Of a DNA stretch of 52,646 nucleotides, positions 24,273-32,444 are shown piece by piece. The position numbers and the translations under genes are program-made. The DNA lies in assembly GCA_030843315.1 (NCBI GenBank), contig JAUUPT010000024.1, forward strand, positions 1 to 52,646, given 5' to 3'. A model generated the notes under the pieces. The model saw only the letters and a list, made by a program, of their open reading frames with translations, made no database searches and was not told where the DNA came from. Within the stretch, counting starts at the first letter, position 1; the number at the start of each line of letters is the position of its first letter. Origin of the DNA: Bacteroidaceae bacterium (lineage in GTDB: Bacteria; Bacteroidota; Bacteroidia; Bacteroidales; Bacteroidaceae).

Positions 24273-25739
24273 ATGGCAAATTTTACTAGAAGAAAATTTC
24301 TGAAGACAGGGGCTGCTGCCATTGCAGGGCTTACTATCGTCCCAAACACAGTTTTGGGTAAATCATTCGGCCATGTGCCCCCCAGTGACAAACTGAACAT
24401 CCTGGGTGTTGGTATCGGAGGACGTGGTGCGCAAGTATTGCGAGACATGAACTCACAAAACATCATCGGACTCTGTGACGTAGACTGGAAGTACAGCGAC
24501 CATGTTTTCAAAGAATATCCCAATGCCAAGAGATACCGCGATTATCGGAAGATGTTCGATGAATTGGGCAAATCCGCCGACGCGGTTGTAGTAGCCACTG
24601 CCGACCACACTCATGCTTTAGTGGCTTCACAAGCCATAACAATGGGAAAACATGTCTATGTAGAAAAGCCATTGACACACACTGTATACGAATCCAGACT
24701 GCTGACCAAGCTCGCCGACAAATATCAGGTGGCAACACAGATGGGTAACCAAGGTTCTTCCGGCGAAGGAGTGCGCAAGATGTGCGAATGGATATGGAAC
24801 GGTGAAATCGGTGAAGTGACAAAGGTAGAAACCTTTACCGACCGACCGATATGGCCGCAAGGCATGAACCGCCCAGAGAAAGTGGAAAAGGTGCCAAGCT
24901 CACTGGAGTGGGATTTGTTCCTGGGCCCTGCCAAATATCGTGACTACAACTCTATCTACACACCGTGGAACTGGCGCGGATGGTGGGACTTCGGTACAGG
25001 TGCATTGGGCGATATGGCTTGCCACATCCTGCATCCGGTATTCAAAGGACTGCAACTGGGATATCCCACGAAGGTTCAAGGTAGCTCTACCTTACTGCTG
25101 ACGGACTGCGCTCCGAGTGCACAAAGCATCAAATTCACCTTCCCGGCACGTCCTAACCTGCCTAAGGTTGGTATGCCCGAAGTAGAAGTATACTGGTACG
25201 ACGGTGGTTTGAAGCCGATGCGTCCCGAAGGTTTCCCTGCCGGAAAAGAAATGAATCACCAAGGTGGTTGCGTTATCTTCTACGGAACAAAAGATACATT
25301 GGTATGCGGTTGCTACGGTGCCGACCCCTGGTTGATGTCAGGAAGAACTCCGAGCGCTCCGAAGGTACTGAGAGCTATTGATACTTCTCACCAGATGGAC
25401 TGGGTACGCGCTTGTAAAGAAAGTGCAGCGAACCGCGTTCAGACAGCTTCTCCTTTCAGCGAAGCAGGCCCGTTCAACGAAATGGTGGTAATGGGAGTAC
25501 TTGGTGTAAGACTGCAAGGCCTCAACCAAGAACTACATTGGGATGGTGCAAATATGCGTTTCACCAACATCGATCCTGCCGCTACGATTCGTACAGTAAT
25601 CAAGGACGGTTTCCAGATTAAAGACGGACACCCGACGTTCAACAAGACAATGACCGATCCGGTTAATGCACAAGCATTTGCTCAGGAACTGATTAAGCAC
25701 ACATATCGTGACGGCTGGAAATTGCCCGATATGCCCTAA
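24273..25739 (+). CDS. Gfo/Idh/MocA family oxidoreductase, exported, Tat-like signal
   Basis: A 488-residue oxidoreductase with a twin-arginine-like signal (TRRKFLKTGAAAIAGL, residues 5-20), suggesting export in folded form with bound NAD(H). The nucleotide motif GVGIGGRGAQ is at about 46-55, the catalytic lysine in VEKPLTH, and a WDFGTGALGDMACHILHP segment supplies the catalytic histidine region. It should oxidise the C3 hydroxyl of a glycoside to a 3-keto sugar outside the cytoplasm, in keeping with its DUF1080 neighbour. It starts 15 nt after the first oxidoreductase. Cofactor recycling in the periplasm would need tight NAD binding, as in glucose-fructose oxidoreductase; that is inferred. 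Confidence 0.88.
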   Translation: MANFTRRKFLKTGAAAIAGLTIVPNTVLGKSFGHVPPSDKLNILGVGIGGRGAQVLRDMNSQNIIGLCDVDWKYSDHVFKEYPNAKRYRDYRKMFDELGKSADAVVVATADHTHALVASQAITMGKHVYVEKPLTHTVYESRLLTKLADKYQVATQMGNQGSSGEGVRKMCEWIWNGEIGEVTKVETFTDRPIWPQGMNRPEKVEKVPSSLEWDLFLGPAKYRDYNSIYTPWNWRGWWDFGTGALGDMACHILHPVFKGLQLGYPTKVQGSSTLLLTDCAPSAQSIKFTFPARPNLPKVGMPEVEVYWYDGGLKPMRPEGFPAGKEMNHQGGCVIFYGTKDTLVCGCYGADPWLMSGRTPSAPKVLRAIDTSHQMDWVRACKESAANRVQTASPFSEAGPFNEMVVMGVLGVRLQGLNQELHWDGANMRFTNIDPAATIRTVIKDGFQIKDGHPTFNKTMTDPVNAQAFAQELIKHTYRDGWKLPDMP

Positions 25740-25781
25740 TTAAAATAAAACGATTAACAAATCACTTCAAATTAAACAGTT

Positions 25782-26651
25782 ATGAACAACAAATTATTAT
25801 ATGCATGCGGTTGCGTCCTCTTAGCAGGAGCATTAACTTCTTGTGGTGGAAATGCAAAAAAAACAGAAGCAGCAAGTGATGAAACTGCCACTATGCCTGA
25901 ATACAAGGTATTGGATAATCCTCAAGTAGACCTGTCAAGCTATCCGGTAGACAAGGACGGTTACATCGTTCTGTTCGACGGAAAAGACATGAAAGGCTGG
26001 CGCGGATACGGAAAAGACAACGTTCCTTCCAAGTGGACGGTAGAAGACGGATGTATCAAGTTCAACGGTTCGGGTGGCGGCGAAGCCCAGGACGGTGACG
26101 GTGGCGACTTGATCTTTGCGCACAAGTTCAAAAACTTCGAACTGGAATTGGAATGGAAGATATCCAAAGGCGGTAACTCAGGTATCTTGTACCTGGCACA
26201 GGAAGTAGAGTCCAAAGACCCTGCAACCGGCGAATGGAGATTGGAACCTATCTACATCTCTGCTCCCGAAGCTCAGGTGCTGGATAACGAAAACCACCCG
26301 GATGCTAAATTGGGTAAGGATAACAACCGCCAGTCTATGTCTCTTTATGACATGATTCCTGCCAAACCGCAGAATGCAAAACCGTTCGGCGAATGGAACA
26401 AAGCGAAGGTTATGGTTTTCAAAGGAACTGTGGTTCACGGACAGAACGACGAGAACGTGGTTGAATACCACCTCTGGACACAGAAATGGACTGATATGTT
26501 GCAGGCAAGCAAGTTCAGCAAAGAAGACTGGCCGCTTGCATTCGAGCTGTTGAACAATGTCGGTGGTCCTAAACACGAAGGTTACATTGCTTTCCAAGAT
26601 CATGGCGACGACGTATGGTTCCGTAATATACGCGTCAAGATTCTGGACTAA
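25782..26651 (+). CDS. DUF1080 (3-keto-glycoside lyase/hydrolase-type) lipoprotein
   Basis: A 289-residue lipoprotein with lipidation at C21 (LTSCG). The DUF1080 domain (about 60-288) has a concanavalin-like jelly-roll sequence: YIVLFDGKDMKGWRGYG, then GGDLIFAHKFKNFELELEWK, GGNSGILYLAQEV and the end FQDHGDDVWFRNIRVKIL. Members of this family cleave 3-keto-glycosides by elimination or hydrolysis. It would act on the product of the exported oxidoreductase at the cell envelope. It corresponds in position to BT2157 (recalled). Substrate range cannot be read from sequence. Confidence 0.9.
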   Translation: MNNKLLYACGCVLLAGALTSCGGNAKKTEAASDETATMPEYKVLDNPQVDLSSYPVDKDGYIVLFDGKDMKGWRGYGKDNVPSKWTVEDGCIKFNGSGGGEAQDGDGGDLIFAHKFKNFELELEWKISKGGNSGILYLAQEVESKDPATGEWRLEPIYISAPEAQVLDNENHPDAKLGKDNNRQSMSLYDMIPAKPQNAKPFGEWNKAKVMVFKGTVVHGQNDENVVEYHLWTQKWTDMLQASKFSKEDWPLAFELLNNVGGPKHEGYIAFQDHGDDVWFRNIRVKILD

Positions 26652-26689
26652 GCAGTCAGAAAGAAACCATTAAATAAAAATCAATTATC

Positions 26690-27583
26690 ATGAAAAAACA
26701 AACATTATTTATTTTCCTCCTTGCCTGCATCATTGCAGTTCCTACTTCTCTGAAGGCACAGAAGAAGGACATTGCAGTGCAAATGTATTCGGTAAGAGAC
26801 CTTATCGGCGGTGACGTAAGCCAGCCCGATAAGTACAAGACGTATACAACGATTCTGAAGAACTTGGCAAACATGGGATATACTGCTGTCGAAGCAGCCA
26901 ACTATAACAATGGCAAATTCTATGGCCGCACTCCCAAAGAGTTCAAGAAAGACATCGAAACTGCCGGAATGAGAGTATTGTCTTCGCACACCGGCAAAGG
27001 TCTGTCCGAAGCAGAAATAGCCTCCGGAGACTTCAGCGAATCACTGAAGTGGTGGGATCAGGCTATCAAGGATCATAAAGAAGCAGGCATGTCCTACATC
27101 GTGACTCCGTATCTTGGTGTTCCCAAAACGCTGAAAGAACTCCAGGCGTATTGCGATTACTTCAACGAGATAGGAAAGAGATGCAAAGCCAACGGCATGA
27201 AGTACGGTTATCATAATCACTCGCATGAGTTCCAGAAAGTGGAAGACCAGACGATGTACGATTATATGATTACACACACCAATCCGGAATACGTATTCTT
27301 CGAAATGGACGTATACTGGGTAGTAAGAGGCCAGAACAGTCCGGTAGCATACTTCAAGAAGTATCCGGGACGTTTCCACATTCTGCACATCAAAGACGAT
27401 CGCGAGATTGGCCAGAGCGGAATGGTAGGCTTCGATGCTATCTTCAACAACACCAAGACAGCAGGTGTAGAAAACATCGTTGTAGAGGTAGAGAGATACA
27501 ACCTGCCGGTAGAGGAGAGTGTAAAAGCCAGTATAGACTACTTGCTGAAGGCACCTTTTGTAAAGGCAAGCTATAGCAAGTAA
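26690..27583 (+). CDS. Sugar phosphate isomerase/epimerase-like TIM-barrel protein, exported
   Basis: A 297-residue AP-endonuclease-2-type TIM barrel with a cleavable signal peptide (about 1-23, ends SLKAQ). Metal-site residues can be seen: the glutamate in YTAVEAANY, histidines in GYHNHSHEF, the EMDVYW aspartate and HIKDDRE. Homologues isomerise keto sugars. In this operon it probably acts on a keto-sugar intermediate or hydrates the 2-hydroxy-3-keto-glucal product, matching the BT2156 position (recalled). Export indicates envelope localisation. It begins 38 nt after the DUF1080 gene. Confidence 0.88.
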   Translation: MKKQTLFIFLLACIIAVPTSLKAQKKDIAVQMYSVRDLIGGDVSQPDKYKTYTTILKNLANMGYTAVEAANYNNGKFYGRTPKEFKKDIETAGMRVLSSHTGKGLSEAEIASGDFSESLKWWDQAIKDHKEAGMSYIVTPYLGVPKTLKELQAYCDYFNEIGKRCKANGMKYGYHNHSHEFQKVEDQTMYDYMITHTNPEYVFFEMDVYWVVRGQNSPVAYFKKYPGRFHILHIKDDREIGQSGMVGFDAIFNNTKTAGVENIVVEVERYNLPVEESVKASIDYLLKAPFVKASYSK

Positions 27584-27590
27584 GAGAATC

Positions 27591-27598
27591 TACCTTTG
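27591..27598 (+). promoter_or_regulatory. -7-like element before the DUF1080-PHP gene
   Basis: TACCTTTG, 24 nt before the ATG at 27623. It could give the last gene separate expression. No -33 match. Confidence 0.3.
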
Positions 27599-27622
27599 AA
27601 TGTCCCTTTAACAGATAAACAA

Positions 27623-29008
27623 ATGAGTAGACTGACAACAATCTTACTGGTGTGTAGCCTTGTGCTGCTGAGCTCATGCAGTAATTCCTCCAGCCGAAAG
27701 CTATTCAATGGAGCCGATCTGGCAGATTGGCAGACATCGGGTAGCGTGCTGGTGAGGGATAGCTCGCTGATACTGTCCGGATTCAACTCCCGGGCTGCAT
27801 TGAAGAACAGCGTATATAAGAATTTCGATTTGCACCTGCGGGCACGCACTACCCCCGGCGGAACAGGCTATATCGCTTTTCATACAGACGATTCGGAGAA
27901 AGGTTATCGTGTTGCTATCAACAACGATAACGACGCTCCTATCTGGTGGAAGAAGACCGGCAGTCTGTTGTCAGTCCGCAATCTTACCAAGAGCTTTGTA
28001 AAAGAAGGCCAATGGTTCGATATGGATATCCGCGTTGAAGGGCAGGCCGTTACAGTGAAAGTGAACGGCGAACCGGTGGTGGAATACATAGAACCGGAAC
28101 ATCCTTATCGCACGTCGCCCAATGAGAAGGCGCTCTTGTCCGAAGGTACCATCGAGCTTATCAGCAATGGGCAGGGAGATGTTGAGTTCAAAGACATCTT
28201 CATCGAGGCACTCGACGGACGGGGCATTGACACTGCTGCCCAGCTGGCCCAAGCGGGCGACGAGCAGACGGATGAAATCATAAGGCTTCATCAGGAAGAC
28301 TTCCCCGTGCTGGACTATCATGTGCACCTAAAAGGCGGACTCACCAAGGAAGTGGCTGCCGCCCAGTCGCGCCGACTGGGTATCAACTACGTAGTGGCTC
28401 CCAACTGCGGTATCGGTTTCCCGATAACGGATGATGAAGGAATCTATTGTTTCCTCGATTCCATGCGCACGCAGCCCTTTATCCTTGCCATGCAAGGCGA
28501 AGGCAGGGAGTGGCCTACCACTTTCTCCGAGGCGGCACGCAAGGAGTTCGACTTTGTCTTTACCGATGCGCTGACGTTCACCGACAGAAAAGGAAGACGC
28601 GTCCGTCTTTGGATAGACGACGAGGTATTTATCGATAACGAGCAGGAGTACATGGACTTGATTGTAGAGAAAATGTGCGACGTGTTCAAAGAACCTGCCG
28701 ATATTTACGTAAATCCATTCTTTCTGCCTACGCAAATGAACGACCGCTACGACATGTTCTGGACAGACCAACGCGTAAACAAAGTAATCGCCGCCCTGAA
28801 GCAGAGCGGAAAGGTGCTGGAGATAAACGAGCTTTATCAGATTCCGAGCAAAGCTATCATCTTGAAGGCCAAAGAAGCGGGACTCAAGTTCTCCTTCGGT
28901 ACCAACAACGTGAAGCCGGAAGTCGGAAAGCTGGAATACGCAGTCCGGATGAAGAAGGAATGTAGCTTGACAGCACAAGACATGTATAAGCCTAAGATTA
29001 AATTGTAG
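27623..29008 (+). CDS. Two-domain lipoprotein: DUF1080 domain plus PHP-like metal-dependent domain
   Basis: A protein of about 461 residues. ATG 27623 gives a lipoprotein signal (LLSSCS, cysteine near 19). The first domain (about 25-205) is DUF1080-like: RKLFNGADLADWQ, GYIAFHTDDSEKGYRV and VEFKDIFIEAL. The second (about 220-461) resembles a PHP/amidohydrolase barrel: LDYHVHLKGGLT has the HxH metal motif, and later parts are FAMQGEGREW-like, LEINELYQIP and FSFGTNN. The fusion suggests capture or cleavage of a keto-glycoside followed by metal-dependent processing. It follows the isomerase by 39 nt and the operon ends at the terminator at 29022. I do not recall this sixth gene in the BT2156-BT2160 set. 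Activity unknown. Confidence 0.8.
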   Translation: MSRLTTILLVCSLVLLSSCSNSSSRKLFNGADLADWQTSGSVLVRDSSLILSGFNSRAALKNSVYKNFDLHLRARTTPGGTGYIAFHTDDSEKGYRVAINNDNDAPIWWKKTGSLLSVRNLTKSFVKEGQWFDMDIRVEGQAVTVKVNGEPVVEYIEPEHPYRTSPNEKALLSEGTIELISNGQGDVEFKDIFIEALDGRGIDTAAQLAQAGDEQTDEIIRLHQEDFPVLDYHVHLKGGLTKEVAAAQSRRLGINYVVAPNCGIGFPITDDEGIYCFLDSMRTQPFILAMQGEGREWPTTFSEAARKEFDFVFTDALTFTDRKGRRVRLWIDDEVFIDNEQEYMDLIVEKMCDVFKEPADIYVNPFFLPTQMNDRYDMFWTDQRVNKVIAALKQSGKVLEINELYQIPSKAIILKAKEAGLKFSFGTNNVKPEVGKLEYAVRMKKECSLTAQDMYKPKIKL

Positions 29009-29021
29009 ATTCAAAGGAAAT

Positions 29022-29071
29022 AAAAAAATAAGTCAAGAGCAAACGGCCGTTTGCTCTTGACTTATTTTTTT
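29022..29071 (+). terminator. Strong terminator closing the keto-glycoside operon
   Basis: A perfect 25-bp inverted repeat centred at 29046/29047 (central CGGCCG), with A tracts on the left and T tracts on the right, so it may work in both directions. Confidence 0.92.
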
Positions 29072-29183
29072 ATATGCCCAGCCTTAATGGTGGTATCTGC
29101 CCGGATGAACTCAAATAAATCTTAAAACAAGGAACAAAGCCTGCCGAATGCTGTTGGAAGGGGAAACTCTAAAAACAACAGTT

Positions 29184-30227
29184 ATGAATTACGGAATCAG
29201 TATTCTCTTCAGAGCCATACCGCTGCTGATGGCTCTCTTCTGCTTCGGCTATGGAGCCTTTGTGCTACACGAAGGGCTGGACTCGGCAAAGTTCGTTGCC
29301 GGTCCGGTAGTATTTTCTTTAGGAATGATTTGTATTGCCCTGTTTGCCACGGCGGCAACGATTATCAGGCAGATTATCCACACTTACAACTCCGTTGCCA
29401 AATACGCCCTCCCCATTATCGGCTATCTGGCAGCTATCCTGACGGTGATTTATGGTTGGGAGCACATGCACGCAGCATTTACGGTAAGCAACTTCGTTTC
29501 GGGGCACGTCATCTGCGGAGTGGGCTTCATCACTGCCTGCGTGGCCACTACCGCCACAGCCTCTACCCGCTTCACCCTCATCCCCGCCAACTCGGAACGC
29601 ACCGACCATGAGCAACCCGCTGCTGCATTCAGCCGTACGCAAGGGAATATACTGATAACCATAGCCACCATCCTTGCGCTGGTAGCATGGGTATGGACCT
29701 TCATGCTGCTGTCTCAGAGCAGCAAGCACAACGCCTACTACGTGGCGGGCCACGTGATGGCGGGACTTGCCTGCATCTGTTCCAGCCTGGTGGCACTGGT
29801 GGCAACCATCGTACGGCAGATACGCAACAATTACATGAAGGCCGAACGGAGGCAATGGCCTGCCCTCGTCCTGGCGATGGGCAGTATCAGTGTGCTTTGG
29901 GGGCTGTTGGTATTGACCAATAGTAATCCTTCGCTGGCTACTACCGGATATATCATGATAGGTTTGGGGCTGGTGTGTTACAGCATTTCCAGCAAGGTGA
30001 TTCTGCTTGCCGCCATCTGGCGGAATACATTCAAACTCGCCAACCGCATCCCGCTTATTCCGGTATTCACGGCACTGGCGTGCTTGTTCCTTTCCGCCTT
30101 TCTGTTCGAGATGGCAAACATACACGATGCTTATTTCGTTCCGGCACGTGTACTTGCCGGACTGGGAGGCATCTGCTTCACGCTGTTCTCCATCGTGAGC
30201 ATCCTGGAAAGTGGCACTTCTAAGTAG
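29184..30227 (+). CDS. YhiM-like (DUF2776) multi-pass inner-membrane protein
   Basis: A 347-residue protein with about ten hydrophobic helices. It has an internal repeat: FVAGPVVFSLGMICIALFAT, SGHVICGVGFITACVATTA, VAGHVMAGLACICSSLVALV and VPARVLAGLGGICFTLFSIVS each carry the same GHV/GLxxIC pattern. It closely resembles E. coli YhiM as I remember it, including the C-terminal FTLFSIVSILE. YhiM has been linked to acid and low-oxygen survival, but its molecular role is unclear. ATG 29184 is chosen because the homologue starts there; an in-frame ATG at 29148 gives a 12-residue extension. Its 3' end overlaps that of the converging pgl gene by 8 nt. Confidence 0.82.
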   Translation: MNYGISILFRAIPLLMALFCFGYGAFVLHEGLDSAKFVAGPVVFSLGMICIALFATAATIIRQIIHTYNSVAKYALPIIGYLAAILTVIYGWEHMHAAFTVSNFVSGHVICGVGFITACVATTATASTRFTLIPANSERTDHEQPAAAFSRTQGNILITIATILALVAWVWTFMLLSQSSKHNAYYVAGHVMAGLACICSSLVALVATIVRQIRNNYMKAERRQWPALVLAMGSISVLWGLLVLTNSNPSLATTGYIMIGLGLVCYSISSKVILLAAIWRNTFKLANRIPLIPVFTALACLFLSAFLFEMANIHDAYFVPARVLAGLGGICFTLFSIVSILESGTSK

Positions 30228-30939
30228 TGCCCGCTTTCCCGCCATTGGCCTGGGCATCGAGGAAGAGTTCCACGTGTTCGGCATGATGCGCCACGTAGGC
30301 AGCCGGACCGGTATCACCCGAATCAAGAATATCGCGGACAACGTCTGCCTTATTCTTGCCGGTGATAAAGAAAATCAGTTTCTTGGCAGCAAAGAGCAGG
30401 CAGCCCGTCATGGCCACGCGCTTCTGCCCGTTATAAGGATTGATGCTCATTTCGTAGGGATGGAAGGAAGAAAGCAGACGCTCCTGCCCGGGGAAGATGG
30501 AAGATGTATGTCCGTCGTCTCCCGCACCAAGCAGCACGGCATCAAACGCAGGGAAGCCACCCCAATGTGGCACCGTGCGCGCAACGATATCCGAATAGCT
30601 CTTCGCTTCCGTCTCGGGGCGGTTCTTTCCGTAGATAGGATAGACGTATTCGTCCGGTATGCCCACCTCGTTCAGCAGCAGGCGGCGCATGGTGCCGTAG
30701 TTGCTTTCGCAATCTTCGGCAGGCACGCAGCGCTCATCCACCCAGTAGATGCGCATCCTCATCCAGGGGGTGACGTCTTTATAGGTATTTGCCCAAATGT
30801 CGAACATCAGCGAAGGGGTGCTTCCCCCACTGAAGGCAAAGTAGAATATCTTCTCCGGCTCACTCTCCATCATTGCAATGAGATGCTTTATCAGCGCATG
30901 TGCCGTCTCAGTAGCAGTCTGGTAGATATAACTTTTCAT
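30220..30939 (-). CDS. pgl: 6-phosphogluconolactonase
   Basis: A 239-residue enzyme of the NagB-like fold hydrolysing 6-phosphogluconolactone to 6-phosphogluconate. Motifs: FSGGSTP (about 36-42), YWVDERCVP, and LGAGDDGHTSSIFPG with the catalytic histidine. It is the third gene of the gnd-zwf-pgl operon and overlaps zwf by 4 nt, so translation is coupled. It is the DevB-type lactonase, not the YbhE type. Its 3' end overlaps the converging YhiM-like gene by 8 nt. Confidence 0.95.
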   Translation of the reverse strand: MKSYIYQTATETAHALIKHLIAMMESEPEKIFYFAFSGGSTPSLMFDIWANTYKDVTPWMRMRIYWVDERCVPAEDCESNYGTMRRLLLNEVGIPDEYVYPIYGKNRPETEAKSYSDIVARTVPHWGGFPAFDAVLLGAGDDGHTSSIFPGQERLLSSFHPYEMSINPYNGQKRVAMTGCLLFAAKKLIFFITGKNKADVVRDILDSGDTGPAAYVAHHAEHVELFLDAQANGGKAGTT

Positions 30940-32432
30940 AACTCACAATATTCATCTGTATTCGTTAAATTCTTACAAGGATTAGTCCATTCGGCACCGT
31001 GTTCGCGCATCATGGCTTCGCTCTCCAGCGGTCCCCAGGTGCCTACGGGATAGCCATAGAGCGGGGCGTCGGGATGTTCTTTCCAATAGCGCAGCACAGG
31101 GTCGAAGAATCGCCATGATGCTTCCACGGCATCACTGCGGGTGAAGAGTGTGGGATCGCCCTGTATGCAATCCTCTATCAGGCGGGCATAGGCGTCGCCG
31201 GTGGGCAGCCCGCCCAGCTTGTCGTAGCTGAAGTCCATCATCACCTGCTTCACGTCGAACCCGGAACCGGGCATCTTCATGCCGAACTTCAGCACAATGC
31301 CTTCGTTGGGTTGCAGGCGTAGGATGAGCTTGTTGGCACGGGGACAGTGACCGCCTTCGCAACGGAACATCTGATGGGGCGTTTCGCGGAAGTGGACAAC
31401 GATCTCGGTTACCTTCGTCGGCATCTGTTTGCCGGTGCGGATGTAGAAGGGTACGCCGCTCCAACGCCAGTTGTTGATACCGATCTTCATGGCGATGTAG
31501 GTCTCGGTACGCGAGTCGGGAGCTACGTTCTTCTCCTCGCGATAGCCCGGTTTGGAACCCGAAGCGGTGTATTGTCCGCGAACGATGTGCTCGTTCAGGT
31601 CTTCTTCCGTCAAGGGGGCGAGGGATTCGTACACCTTCACCACTTCGTTGCGGAAGTTGTCGGCATTGAAGATGGCGGGCGGCTCGAGGGCGGTCAGTGC
31701 CACGAGCTGGATAAGGTGATTCTGCACCATGTCACGCAGGGCGCCGGTTCCTTCGTAAAAGCCTCCGCGGGCTTCGATGCCCAGGTTCTCTACGGCGGTG
31801 ATTTCGACGTAGTCAATGTAGTTACGATTCCACAGCGGTTCGAAGATGCCGTTGGCAAAGCGGAAGGCGAGAATATTCTGTGCCGTCTCCTTGCCCAGAA
31901 AGTGGTCGATGCGGTAAATCTGATGCTCCTCAAAGGCGGAAGCATAGATTTTATTCAGTTTCTGTGCCGACTCCAGGTCGTATCCGAAAGGTTTCTCCAC
32001 AATGATGCGGGCGTGGGGACGATTCAGGTGGGCGGCTTTCAGGTGTAGCGGAATAACACCGTACAGGGACGGAGGCGTGGCGAGATAGAAAAGCAGGTTG
32101 TCCGGTTCCGGCTCGCCGGTGAGTTCTTGCAAGCGCCGGTCGAGGCGGGAGTATCCTTCTGCCTCGGCAGGATCAAGAGTAAGGTAATGCAGATGGGTGC
32201 AAAATGCTTTCAGTTCTTCTTCCTTCCGGTCTTTGGAGGGAACAAAGTTCTGCAGTTCGCCCAGGATGTATTGTTGGTAATACTCGTCCGTATAGTCGGT
32301 TCGCCCTATGCCCAGGATGGAAAAACCATCCGGCAGACGGGCGTCTTTATATAAGGTATATAGCGCCGGCATTAGTTTGCGTTTCGTCAGGTCGCCTGAG
32401 GCGCCGAAGATTATCATTGTAAATTTGCTCAT
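30936..32432 (-). CDS. zwf: Glucose-6-phosphate 1-dehydrogenase
   Basis: A 498-residue enzyme oxidising glucose 6-phosphate with NAD(P)+, the first step of the oxidative pentose phosphate pathway. The dinucleotide motif is GASGDLTKRKLMPALY (about 9-24). The active-site signature YRIDHFLGKE holds the catalytic His and Lys. EKPFGYDLESA is also conserved. It starts 12 nt after gnd ends and overlaps pgl. The three genes make the complete oxidative branch on one transcript. Confidence 0.96.
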   Translation of the reverse strand: MSKFTMIIFGASGDLTKRKLMPALYTLYKDARLPDGFSILGIGRTDYTDEYYQQYILGELQNFVPSKDRKEEELKAFCTHLHYLTLDPAEAEGYSRLDRRLQELTGEPEPDNLLFYLATPPSLYGVIPLHLKAAHLNRPHARIIVEKPFGYDLESAQKLNKIYASAFEEHQIYRIDHFLGKETAQNILAFRFANGIFEPLWNRNYIDYVEITAVENLGIEARGGFYEGTGALRDMVQNHLIQLVALTALEPPAIFNADNFRNEVVKVYESLAPLTEEDLNEHIVRGQYTASGSKPGYREEKNVAPDSRTETYIAMKIGINNWRWSGVPFYIRTGKQMPTKVTEIVVHFRETPHQMFRCEGGHCPRANKLILRLQPNEGIVLKFGMKMPGSGFDVKQVMMDFSYDKLGGLPTGDAYARLIEDCIQGDPTLFTRSDAVEASWRFFDPVLRYWKEHPDAPLYGYPVGTWGPLESEAMMREHGAEWTNPCKNLTNTDEYCEL

Positions 32433-32444
32433 AAGTATTTCTTT

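Noticed and set aside
30211..31053. 280-residue reading frame antisense to pgl and zwf
   Set aside because: It is a shadow of two well identified enzymes; the protein has no recognisable features.
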